DNA of 64,000 bases from Mactromeris polynyma (lineage: Eukaryota; Mollusca; Bivalvia; Venerida; Mactridae): contig JASFXZ010000010.1 in the NCBI GenBank assembly GCA_032209605.1, positions 6,841,385-6,905,384 of the forward strand, given 5' to 3'. The notes beneath the pieces are model-generated. The model worked only from the letters and a program-made list of their open reading frames with translations, had not been told where the DNA came from and did no database searches. The position numbers were made by a program, and so were the translations under genes. Positions 1 to 11,300 of this stretch are shown here, one piece after another; position 1 is the first letter of the stretch, and each line of letters begins with the position of its first letter.

Positions 1-1338
1 AAAACGACCGAGAATTCCTTTAAAGGTTCGTCATAGAAAAGTTTTATTATATCTGTCATCTAAAGGAAAATAAAAATCTTACCATTTTTACTGTGACATG
101 ATTCTGGTAGAGACGGCTTTGGAGACGAAACCATTGGTGTGTCAGATAAAGTGAAATTCCCTTGACGTTTACAAATAGGAGCAGCCTTTTCAGCTTTACA
201 ATCAGTAGCACGTTGTAGATGTAACCGTTCTTTGGTCATTTGTACAGTGGAACAGGGTGCAACTTGAAACATTTCATTACATATGTATGGTGATATATAT
301 AATTATAAAACAATGTTAAATGTACAACAGGCTAATATGCATAGTCTATTACACTTATGTTACAAGTCACGTTTTGCCGTAAACAATGATCATTTTAATT
401 TATCTTCTTTATTTCCATACAAGGTCGACTATAATTCTACTAAATAAAAGCGTAAATATTGAAAATGACATTTTATTTCTTATATCATTCATCAATGTAA
501 ACTCAGAGGAGGTCGTACTTTAGTATAAGAATCAATGTACATGTATAAATATTCTATAGTTGTATCATATATATTACCCCAATAGTGTTTTCCAGTGAGT
601 GTTGCTCCGCACAAAGACTGACTTACAGATACAATATCTGCACTTCTGTCGTCAATCTGGTGACTTTGCAATCTTTGACAATAATTATTGGCTTCATCAT
701 GGGTCATTGTCTGTTCGCTAAGTGCAAGCTTAGAGCCATCACTACAGGCAAATGATTCTAGAGGTCCGCTCTCAACTATAATATATAGATATGAAATAAC
801 GGACGTTACATTTTTTTATTGTAATATATTAAATTGTCTTCCTGCTATTACCATGCAATAAGTGGAATCGAACACCGAACTGAATTAATTTTCAGCCTCA
901 TCATAATCTATATGCTACACGTAAAAATCACAAGTATTACTAGAGCACATGTTGACTCCGGATTAACTAATTGGGTAACAGAGGAATCAAAGGAAACAGG
1001 AATAAAACATATTATGTCCAACCCCTTCATCTTGATATAACCATTGCGAAGAAGCTCCTCCCTCCCTCCCTCCCTCCCTCCCTATCTATCTATATATCTA
1101 TCCTGTCCACTTCACGCTCTACACTTGCTTCTCCACTCGTCCCACAGATTCTAATACGCAATTAGCATTTGGTCAGTTATTAAACGTACTTATGAATAAC
1201 AAGTTGTAAGGCTTAGAAACTTATAAAGTTAGCCATGTTCATGTTTTCAAGTTGAACTCGATAAAACCATTGAAACTTACCATTTAAAAGATATGTTGTT
1301 ATGAAAACTACAACGAAAGCATATAAGTATTCCCGCAT
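1..1338 (-). CDS. Gene A: CTLD membrane protein paralogue, partial (5' three exons only)
   Basis: Coding exons run 1338-1281, 775-578 and 262-83, all joined by phase-1 introns; the last donor (GTAAGA at 82-77) leads out of the window, so the 3' half lies to the left. Together they encode a signal peptide and one complete divergent C-type-lectin-like domain, followed by a Ser/Pro linker with SSPKP and a lone Cys. Gene C has the same exon order, phases and motifs (LCGATL, YWV, the CxTVQ strand, PIC). By analogy with B and C the missing part should hold a second CTLD, a juxtamembrane segment and a transmembrane helix. No Ca-binding EPN/QPD or WND motif is visible, so sugar binding cannot be assumed. 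Likely role, inferred only: cell-surface recognition or adhesion. Confidence 0.8.
83..262 (-). CDS. Gene A exon 3: second half of CTLD1 plus linker
   Basis: Acceptor TTTCAAG at 269-263, donor GTAAGA at 82-77. Encodes the VAPCSTVQ strand, RATDC and APICK, which close the CTLD with the usual C-terminal Cys pair. A Ser/Pro linker with VSSPKPSLPESC follows. The homologue is gene C 22222-22407, where SSPKP and the extra Cys are kept. Confidence 0.82.
578..775 (-). CDS. Gene A exon 2: first half of CTLD1
   Basis: Acceptor TATAG at 780-776, donor GTAATA at 577-572, phase 1 to phase 1. Reads VESGPLESFACSDGSKLAL, then DEANNYCQ, then LCGATLTGKHYWG. The Cys spacing and the final YW correspond to the first half of a CTLD fold. 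It aligns with gene C 23309-23500 and, more weakly, with gene B 11929-12147. Confidence 0.82.
1056..1101. repeat. CCCT/CTAT microsatellite
   Basis: About seven CCCT units run directly into CTAT units inside intron 1 of gene A. Simple slippage repeat. Confidence 0.9.
1281..1338 (-). CDS. Gene A exon 1: signal peptide
   Basis: ATG at 1338 opens MREYLYAFVVVFITTYLLN plus one base, then a GTAAGT donor at 1280-1275. The hydrophobic core YAFVVVFITTYLL is a typical signal peptide. It closely resembles exon 1 of gene C (shared VVVFIT), which fixes the start codon. Ends in phase 1. Confidence 0.8.
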
Positions 1339-1525
1339 AACTATTCCAGTAGTTTTCTCAGCTAGGAACAATTGTAATGGTTATCAACCCTGTTTCTCTC
1401 TGAACTTATTTATAATTTCCAATGCATTGATCCAATTCAAACTATTACCGAATTAATTAAGCGAAAAAGAAAAAGTGAAGGGTACTTATTAAGTTGGTCT
1501 TCCCATACCGGTTATAATACGTATT

Positions 1526-1558
1526 AATTGGATTTATGAATCTAATTAACGTGCCACT
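1526..1558 (-). promoter_or_regulatory. Upstream block shared by genes A and C
   Basis: About 195 bp upstream of the gene A start codon the plus-strand text GATTTATGAATCTAATTA then GTGCCA recurs upstream of gene C at 25478-25500 (GGTTTATGAATCTAATTTT then GTGCCA). The rest of the upstream DNA is much less alike, so the block may be a retained promoter element. Read on the minus strand it holds TTCATAAA, a weak TATA-like string. Role is inferred. Confidence 0.35.
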
Positions 1559-4500
1559 ACAACTCGAATTTTAAAGCGTTTTGTTGTCAAGGATTAAAAG
1601 CTGAGACTAAATTAAAGTTCGGATAAATATGGACCATAGATATTTTACGATTATTTCTCTCAAATCATCGTCTTTTAACTCCATTAACAATATCTAAAGC
1701 CGATAATTTCCGTATTAAAGCAGTTCGGTTAACAAGTTGACAAGTTCGATGTAATAGGGTTTCGCGGTCGGTCAAAACCGTCAAAATCAGCACATGGAAA
1801 ACCAAACACGAAATGTTAAGAGTATCTTACGAGAATACAGTGAACCTGATCTACCAACTGTATAACCAGTAATACTCCTTTTAGTTTGTTTTAATTTCAG
1901 CCTGTTCGTTCAGTTTAGTTTGTAGAGCCATGAGATGTCGCCCGGCAGAACGGGTTCGATGCACGACAGGACATGTCCTCCGCCTGTTTTCAGCTGCTTG
2001 CGAATACTTTATTCTAGGAACACTGGTTGGGTCAACTGACCGCCCTGTTTAACTGAAAAGAACTGTTGAAAAATAAGGTTAACTCAATAAAAAACAAACT
2101 AATTTTCGTCGAAGTTTTGTCACAGATAGGGAAACGTCGCTGTCTGGAACCTGTTCTGCGTTTGTTCATCCTATCAATTCAAATGCGCCCGTTGATATTG
2201 CTCATGTGATTATAATGTAAATCCTTACTCATACTTTGTATCCTAAGTTTCGATTCTCAATGTCCTTTGATTAAAGGATTTACATCGTTGGTCTTGATAT
2301 CATAAAATGAACGAGGATTTTACTCGAAATTAGCAAGCATATGCAAAGCACCTTTGGAAAACCATTGAATTATGCAAGGTTTGAGTTGAATATGAGACCC
2401 ACTATCCGGACTGAAGTTACTACGTACCACTACTTACCCTGTAACATAAGCATAACTATGACATTTGTAACATACAGTTTGGCAATTGAATACGGTATGG
2501 TTACTAAATATCCTATGTATTGTTACCACAACATATTATAGTATATAATCTTATTGCTTATAAACAGGACTGCTTGGTCCCAAAAAACAAAAACAAAACA
2601 TATACCAGACTGTAAAACAATAACAAACATACGCATATATTATTGATAATCCACTTAAATTCGTCAGTTTCACTGACACCCCAAAACATTAGTTGTCGCA
2701 TTGACTGTCCATTTAACGTAAATGTTAATTGGTAATTGTCAGTATTTATCTATAGATGAGAGATGCATTTTTTTAGAGTGACAGTCAAAGTGCAGCACAA
2801 AAGAAGACGGTCGGTGTAATCATGGATTTTATTTTTTAACCTTGAAGAACGATACAAGTTTAATTATCAACATTAAAGTTTGACCCTAGGCAATGTTAAA
2901 CGTCAAAGGAGAATCAATGAGGGAAATTCCTTTGGACTGGATGAGTAGTCAGATCAATACGTATTTGCCAACAGAACGCGTCAGGAAAATTGGGACAACG
3001 ATGGTGATAATGATTTTATGATGACATGTGATTACTTATTGCATTGATGTTGATCAGGACCTACTATGATCTGCATTGGAAGACGTCATCAGTGTCTTTA
3101 ATGATACGCCAGGTTTTCTTAATGATATCCTTAACAGACAACCCTTTCTTTGTATCTATAGTTGTTACCTTCTACCACATACGTACTTCCGGTCTTTGCT
3201 TTGTTGACTCGTCAAAAAAGTTATTTTGAGTGGTAATGACGCACTGCATGTTTGCTGGTTAACCCCTTTGCAGCGGACCATACCATTTTCCTCGTTGCGT
3301 GTGAGACTGGACGGTTGAATACTATATAATGGCAATGTCTCTCATCACGAAAACGGAAGGAAGGCGTTTGTTTTATGCGCCGTGTCGTGTCCTTAACAAC
3401 ATCTCTTAAGTTTCTTTGGCTTGTGATAAGTCGTCGAGTTAATATTTGCAATAACGTTTTATATATCTGTGTTGTCCAGGAGGCACTTATTATCCACACA
3501 TGTAATTTTATTTGGATGATGTCAAACAATAAGGTTTGGTGCGCCCTTAAAATTATTTTACCGGTGCAAGATATTCACGAATTATTTATGTTTGTCATGT
3601 GCCCCTTGCCTTTTGTCATAGTTGTATGTAAGTATATGTTTCATGTTTCCTTGTGCTTTTTGGATTGATGAGCCGTTTGTGTTTAGCATTTTCTGTGTTA
3701 CTTCATTTTTAAGTTTTTGTTCTGGAGCCTTTATCGCTCCAAATGATATGTTTTTATCTTGGAAACATGAAGGCATGATGAGCTTTGGTCCTTTAGTGTA
3801 CATTATTACAGTATACACGTATACAGTGAATGTCATTTCCAAAGTAACACATATTATGATGAGGTTAACCCATTAAATCATGTTAGCACACTATGTCCCG
3901 ATTAGTTAAGCTGCTGTGAGTTCAAATACAGTACCTTATGATATAGTATAGGAGCAGAGCCGATGCATTGCTAAAGGCAGTCGCCATGTACTTCAATGCA
4001 TTTTGGAGGCATTTATTAGTGTCTCAATTGAAATCTATTTGTTGAAATTTTGTAAGCATGCATCATTTTGCATTTGGTTTTATTTCATGTTAAAGAAAGT
4101 TCGAGACGTTAACCTGACATATTAGATAAATAAAAGTCACTTGTAGTTGGAGCGATAAGTTGATGGCTACATGGTATTTTCCAATCCCACCCAATTGCAT
4201 TTTATTTCGCCAAAAGGCTTTCTGAGAGTTTGATATTGACTTTTTTTCTAAAATCTAATAGTTGGAATTTTGGAACTGTGACTTAAATAAAATTCTGATT
4301 ATTACCAGGGACTGACACGGGCGTCAGTAGCTATACATCCACGTTTTTTATGTCTGAAAGCGTCTCATTCGATAGCTTATTATGCCTAAGAATTCTTCAG
4401 TGACAGCAAAGTAACTTCGAAGACGGTAAGGATTTAAATATTTTATTTCTTGCAAATTATGTAAAACTGTTTTTCTGATGGCATTGATCAAATATTTAAA

Positions 4501-4791
4501 AAAATACATACATGTTTGACCAGCGAACACACGTGACTGTGAAGGAGAATTTAAATGGGGACGTACATCGTAAGGGGTCGGGTCGACAAACTAGATACTT
4601 CTTGTGGAAATTAGATTGAAATAATTGGTTAAATTGTCAATGCGCAGCTTAATATTCAGGAAATATTTGTCCAAATTTCTGATTATACTCTAAATAGGAA
4701 CTGACGGGTTTGCGTGGTATTATATATTCAAAGTCATGTGTATAGATCTATTGGACGGTGTTTTACCATTTATACATGTGTAACATCTCCA

Positions 4792-4801
4792 TTTATTTAT
4801 T
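4792..4801 (-). terminator. Possible poly(A) signal of gene B
   Basis: The minus strand carries overlapping AATAAATAAA about 217 nt after the gene B stop codon. Position and sequence suit a polyadenylation signal, but such strings are common in AT-rich DNA. Confidence 0.35.
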
Positions 4802-5017
4802 AGAATACAATGAATACCCGAAGTGTATTGATATCATCAATAACATAACACATGAATACATATACTTTGGCCATATCCTTTCTTGTACAAGAATTTTATT
4901 GTCACATATATTCGTCTTTAATCGAATTTCGTCAAATGAAAAACACTACAATTAACATATCAACAAACATATCAAATGAATAAAAGACTAGTAATCTGCT
5001 CGCTAAAACTCGGGCAA

Positions 5018-5379
5018 TTAGTTTTTCTTTTTCTTATTCATATAAGTCATAAAGTTGGTGAGATCTGACAGAACGAGCAATGAAATCGTGGCTCCAATTA
5101 TAAACACACTAAAGCCACCAGCTGCCTGGGCTGATCTTCTGTTATCTTGTACACATATGAGTTTTCTTATACTTTTATTTGTCGTGTTCTTTTCCACGGT
5201 CATTTCTTTAATCATTAATTTAAACAATGGATCATCCAACACTTGCTGTACAGTCACATTCAGGCTTCTGCTACAAATACTGTATTTGGGAAACTTGCAT
5301 TCAGATGTTGAGAGTGTTAGATTGTCTTCTGTGTAAGACAGACATCCAGTGTCAGACTGTCCATCATTCTCAACCTGGC
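5018..5379 (-). CDS. Gene B exon 7: end of CTLD3, juxtamembrane segment, TM helix, tail
   Basis: Acceptor ATTCACAG above 5379, stop TAA at 5020-5018. DTGCLSYTEDN and ECKFPKYSIC close CTLD3. KEMTVEK, RKL, V-D-R and SAQAAGG lead into the helix FSVFIIGATISLLVLSDL. The tail ends NKKKKN, which has the dilysine KKXX form of an ER-retrieval signal. The juxtamembrane block matches gene C exon 5 better than the lectin domains do. Confidence 0.87.
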
Positions 5380-8300
5380 CTGTGAATAAAAAACAATATT
5401 TTATTTTTTGCTGAAATAAATTTAGAGTAGACACGAAGAGAACAATCTTAATGTGATAAATCTTTTCCTATACGTTAAAACATCGTTTCATACTTTGTAT
5501 TAACCAACTGGCGTGGACAAGGAGAAAACAATTATGTCAACTGTCTGTTCTGTAATTCTAATCACTGTTTCACATTTTACTGAACTCAACTAAAGTGCAC
5601 AAGAACAGACTGAGCTATTTGCCCCCTATCTATACGGAGGTGGTAATGTATGCCGTCAACCAGGGCACGCGACACATCCCTATGATTTATTGAGGACGAA
5701 AAACATCTCGATTCTGTAATTGAGTACTTCATTGTTAACGGATCGATGTGGAGATGATGTGTGGTCCACCTACCCACAAGAATCACCAGTTTTTCATACA
5801 CATGCGCATTTTTTAAAAACAGCTTCCCGTTTTCGAGAATATATGCGAATGTTTTCGATAGCGGTAGGCTGCTTTGAAAATGCTCACCTTTACGACTTAG
5901 TACGCTGGACCCATAAAATTTTCACATTGATCCGTTAACAATAAACAAATTGAAATAATTCTCCCAGAATCGAGGTATATTTCGTCCAAAATAACGCATG
6001 TACTTGACAATAACGTACGTTACCAACCATGTGGCCTAAAATAATGTTTTATTGATTTTTCTAGAGTCAGCTTTTGTGAACAAGCATATACAAATCTGAG
6101 AGGACCAGGTAACTGTAAGACCAACTTGCATGGATAGAATTGAAAACAAAGCATAGTGTTATGGTGAAATAATGTTGTGTACTTCTTATCTCACCAAGTT
6201 TCTGAATTTCTGTGTAATTGTGTAATGCTTTCGGCGTTTGTTAGTGTTTTGTAATTATCTCACAAGATATGAATTATGATCTTAAGGTTAATGACACGGA
6301 CTACTTTTATATGTATAGTCGTGAATTTATTTCCCCCCCCCCTCTTTTTGGAAGGCATTAAGAGTACTGTTACTTGTTTTCAGGTCTAGAATCACAAAGC
6401 TTACCGTCTATCCAATACGATCCACCAAAAAGGGACAGCTTCAGCAACATTTCGAAATAGGTCATTGTGTTTGGAAACGTCAGAAGTGATGAATGCAAGT
6501 TGACACGACAGAACTCTTTAGCGTTTTCATATGTAGAGGTGTTGTAGTTGACATAATACTCTTGTTGCCCGATTTTAATCCATCTACTTTGATCTATAAA
6601 TTTAATCAAAACATTAACTAATATTCTTTGTGTGACATTGTAATAATGTAATATTTAAAATCAGTTATAAAGAATATTTCTTTAAAATTTATATACGCTC
6701 GTAGTAATAATGAGAGCATGTGTTTGAACTGTACTCTCGGTAGTGCTTGGTGGTGCCTCTACTGCATGCAGTGTCTTCGTGTACTGTACCTGTCGTTTTC
6801 GTGTTTTATACGAAGGATGTTAAAAGATCCGGAAAATTACCACAATTTCATCTCAGATCATGAATAAGTGGACACAACTTGATACCTCATTTTCGTAATA
6901 AAGACCGGTATGTCCGGAAAAGTTGCCATATTACCGTAAAATGTCAGATCAAAAGGTATAAAATGAAAATGGAAGGGAATATTTCCAAGCGTTTTAATCC
7001 AAGTATAGTGTTTGAGTGCAGTATATTGTACGTATAACGTGTGATGTCTGAATATTATTTATGTGACGTGTAGTATTTATGTGCCCGGTATTGCCTGCAA
7101 ACTTGCAATACTCTGTATGATCCGAGCTCTTGTGTCAGTATTTTCAATTATTCATTCTGTTAATGTGTTCTGTTTCGATATAAATTAGTGTTTCCTGCAT
7201 TACTGGTTGATTGTACGATCTTGTTATCTGGACGCACCATGCGAAATAATTCTAGTTTTACTAACCATGACTTTGTATTGTATGTAATTGACTTACTTGC
7301 AGTTGAGAACGTTGTCACCTTCATCGACGTCGTCGTGAAAACTGTAGCCGACGTCGTGGTTGACGTTGTTGTCGGCGTCGTTTTCATTGTGGATGTTGTT
7401 GCTGGTGTCTTTGTCGTCGTAGAAGTAGTTGTTGGCGCCGTAGAAGTCGTGGTTGACGTTGTCGTTCGCATCGTTGTTGAAATAGAAGTTGTTCTGGGCG
7501 TCATTGTCGTCGTAGAAGAAGTCGTTGGCGTCGATGTCTTCTTAAAAGTAGTTGGTGGCGTCGTTAGTGTTGTTATTGGTGTGATTGATGTCGTTGAAGT
7601 TATTGTTGGCGTCGTAGAAGTTGTTGTTGTTATTGGCGTCGTTGAAGTTGTTGTTGGCGCCGTTGAAGTTGTTGTTGGTGTCGTCGACGTTGTTGTTGGC
7701 GTCGTTGAAGTTGTTGTTGGCGTCGTTGAAGTTGTTGTTGGCATCGTTGTCGTCGTTGAAGTTGTTGTTGGCGTCATGGTTGTCGTGGTTGTTGTTGGCG
7801 TCGTTGAAGTTGTTGTTGGCGTCGTTGTCGTCGTTGATGTTGTTGTTTGCGTCGTTGTCGTCGTTGAAGTTGTTGTTGGCGTCGTTGTTGTCGTTGAAGT
7901 TGTTGTTGGCGTCGTTGTCGTCGTTGAAGTTGTTGTTGGCGTCGTTGGCGTCGTTGAAGTTGTTGTTTGCGTCGTCGTTGAAGTTGTTGTTGGCGTCGTT
8001 GTCGTCGTTGAAGTTGTTGTTGGTGTCGTTGTCGTCGTTGAAGTTGTTGTTGGCGTCGTTGTTGTCGTGGTTGTGGTAGGAATAAACGGGCTGTCACACA
8101 GAGCAAGATGTTGTTCAGTTGTAACTTTGCTTGGTGTCATATGGACGATAGCTCCAACGTATGAAATTACAGTAGCATTTGTTGTCGCAGTTGGGCACTG
8201 TATGCCTAGACAATAACATAAATTACATACATCACATTCTCATTTAAAACCATAGTACTTAACTATTAACTAAGAAAGGCCGCTGAAACGACATAATTAA

Positions 8301-11300
8301 TTAATTCATTGTAATAATGTATACTAAATAAAGATTGAAAGAGTAACTTCAAACAGAGTCTTGTGGTTTTCTGTCTTAGACGCAGATTACATCTACCATC
8401 TAGATCAGCTTGAATATGGGTTCACTTTCTAATCAATTCTCAAGCATTTGATTAAGGAATCTACATAATTATTGCCACTTATCTGATGTAATCGTACCGT
8501 GATTTTGTTCTATTGATTATTACGAATGTCTTCTATAATGAGGACCATACTGGGCCCACGTATACAATACCTTAAGGTAAGCCGTTCATCATTGGCATAA
8601 TGTCTGCGGTAAATGAAACAGTTATTGTTTCAATATTTACAATAATGCGGATAAAATTTAAAAACATTATATTTTTTACCTAGAAATTACCTAATGCTAG
8701 AAATGGAATACCATAACCAATGATGGACGGCTTACCTTTAAATAATAAATAACCGCAATGATTGATCACATTTCCTTCGATGACTAAATATTTACCTGAA
8801 TTGAAAATCCAAATAATGAAATTTTCTCCTGCCTTTGGTTTTATCACCGGATGTAGTTTCGTCAAAAACATGTAATCAGTGATATCAATGTGTGACAGCT
8901 GGGTTTGCATGTTCTCACAATACGTCATAGCATCACAATAAGTGTATGTCCCAGTTGAAACATGATAATACGGTGGAGTGCTGTCAACTGCCACCCATTC
9001 TGTGCACAAATGTAAAATACATATTAATACATAAATATATGTCGTCCTGAAAAAAGGGCCGTTATTGTACTTATATAAAATGTGTATTTGTTTGCTATCC
9101 AAACATTGTGCCTTCAAAATGAATCCTGAACATATTTGTGTGGCACAAACACAAATTTATTAAGGTCCCAGACAATCCCTACTTTCGTTTTGATGTCGAA
9201 GGCTCCGTAACGAGTCAATATCAAACTAACAGAAAGTCGTCTTGTGACATTAAAGCAATTTTGGTTGTTTGAATCTACGATATCGCACCTTGCACATAAC
9301 GCAACCATCAATCAACAGAGCAGCCATCGATACAGCTGGTTATACGGTGTGAGTCGTGCAATAACATTTTCTTTAAACGACATCTCCTTAACCGCTGAAT
9401 GGATTTTGTCCAAACTTCACAATTGTGATCATTGAGTGGGCCTCTTTCAAGTTGCATACAACATTCTGGTATGTTGCACGAGTAGGTCACAAGAGGTAAA
9501 ATAGAATTTTAAAGACCTGGACTTTGAATCTACTATAAAGACATCCGAGAAAAGAAGAAACATGTCACGCGGCTTTAATTTCCAAGTATTGATGCCCTTC
9601 TTTATTTTATTATGTACCCTCGTCATTTTTTATTTCATTTTGTAGCCCCGTGATTTGTGTGGAGAGGCATTCAGTCGTAAATTGTGATCATTTGTCATTG
9701 TTTATTTTCATAATAAAATGCATTTAACAAACATATAATGGTGTCTGTTAGGTACACTATTATGGAGATAAGCAAAATATACGAAAAATAGACTTCCAGG
9801 CGAGAGTGAATATAAAATCAGACATATGCTAGTATATTGACGCCTCTGGAAAACTCAAATAATAAAGGTATATTATGCGTTGCCACATACAATGTGATTT
9901 CACACATCTTTGACAGTTAATACCGCTGACCATAATCAGAATATGCAACTGATATAGAGCGTCTTTGGATAAGTAATGTAAAAAGAGACTGGAGCTTGAA
10001 ACATGTATGTACCATGGAAACTGTAATTTGTAACTCTTTGAGCACGTAACAACAGGTACATGTTGAAACTAGAAATATGTCCACAGGTCCTAGGAGATAT
10101 GAACGAGACACGTTTTGTGGGACGGACGGACAATGGTAAATCTATGTCCCATGTGTACTTATATGGAAAATGCCCGCCCCCTGGCAACCATAGTATTATT
10201 ATTAACAATCATACCAGCGTTTTCAGACACGAACATTTTCCACAAAAGGGAATAAAACCCCGCTCTCTGATGGCCATGATTTTTTGACAATTCTAACTCA
10301 GTAATTTGAACAATCTTGGTAGAGGACCACTTGAGACTGCTACAAACTCAGCACCAAAGCTCTAGGCGAAGAGTATTTTAAATGTTTACTTCTTTAAAAT
10401 ATTGTTCTACTTATGAAGCAAACCGGAACAAAGACCACCTTAGAATCATTTCGGTCAAGTTCAGTCAATATCCACTGAGCAATAAGTAGATGCCGCTTAT
10501 AATTTTCGTCATATTTAAGGAACTAATCCCCGCACCCTGGCGACCCTATTTTAATCCGGAATATTATAAGTTACAATATTTTGGAAGAGGACCACCGCAT
10601 TATATATAGTAAAAGATAATAATATAATACACAATTCAAGAAAAGTATATCTAGTGGCAAGTGTTACGAAACAGTTAAATTTTAAGTTTTCTTTCGTTCT
10701 AATTACGATGAATCAAAACAAAATAACATTAATTTATGAGACATTTTGTCAAACAGGACGTTTCAGTGTATTAAATGTGAATCAATCGATCAAAGAATTC
10801 AGAGTCGGCCAGCTATTCGAAGTAGCCACGTTGAATAGACAAACTTCACATTTTTACGCACATGTAACATGGGAACGACGCACGAATGACTGTTTAACTG
10901 GTTCGTGGTGTGTGACGAAGATTAGCTAATATTTCGAAAATATACTCGCCGTGTGAAATTATGCTTAATATAGAGGTCGAGAGGATCATAAACACAAATG
11001 TTTAGCAATTGTCGATTTTTCAATAAACAAAAATCGTATTTTGTACACGAAACTGTCCGATAACTATCAGCGCATTTTGCCATTTATAAACGTGTTATTT
11101 TCATTTTTGCATTAAATCTGGACGCAAGTGGCCATATCCATATAAAGGAATACCTGATAACACACCACTGTTGCCTTGCTGTGCCATGTTTTCACAAAGC
11201 GATTTGTCTGCCTCGCAGAAAGGATGAGCCTTTTTTGTACAAAGAAAGTCTTGGTTTTCGAATAGGCTTCTGCCAACAAATTCAATCGTACGACACTTAG

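Larger units (their letters stand above)
1339..5017. other. Intergenic region between genes A and B
   Basis: About 3.7 kb of AT-rich DNA with no supportable gene. It should hold the promoter of gene A (1339 to about 1600) and the 3' UTR of gene B (below 5018). A tRNA-like stretch around 1911-1985 has an A-box-like TTTGTAGAGCC and a B-box-like GGGTTCGATGC and may be a SINE relic. Open frames around 3221-3876 on both strands overlap each other, lack splice-exon character and match no family I recognise. Confidence 0.5.

Noticed and set aside
835..905. Possible tRNA on the minus strand (GGTGTTCGATTCCAC)
   Set aside because: The T-arm-like text is present but acceptor and D stems do not pair convincingly; at most a SINE or tRNA fragment.
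1911..1985. Possible plus-strand tRNA
   Set aside because: A- and B-box-like words at plausible spacing, but no cloverleaf can be drawn with confidence.
7188..8216. 342-codon plus-strand open frame rich in Val
   Set aside because: It is the antisense of the gene B mucin exon; trinucleotide composition keeps several frames open. The minus-strand frame has matched splice sites and CTLD ends, this one does not.
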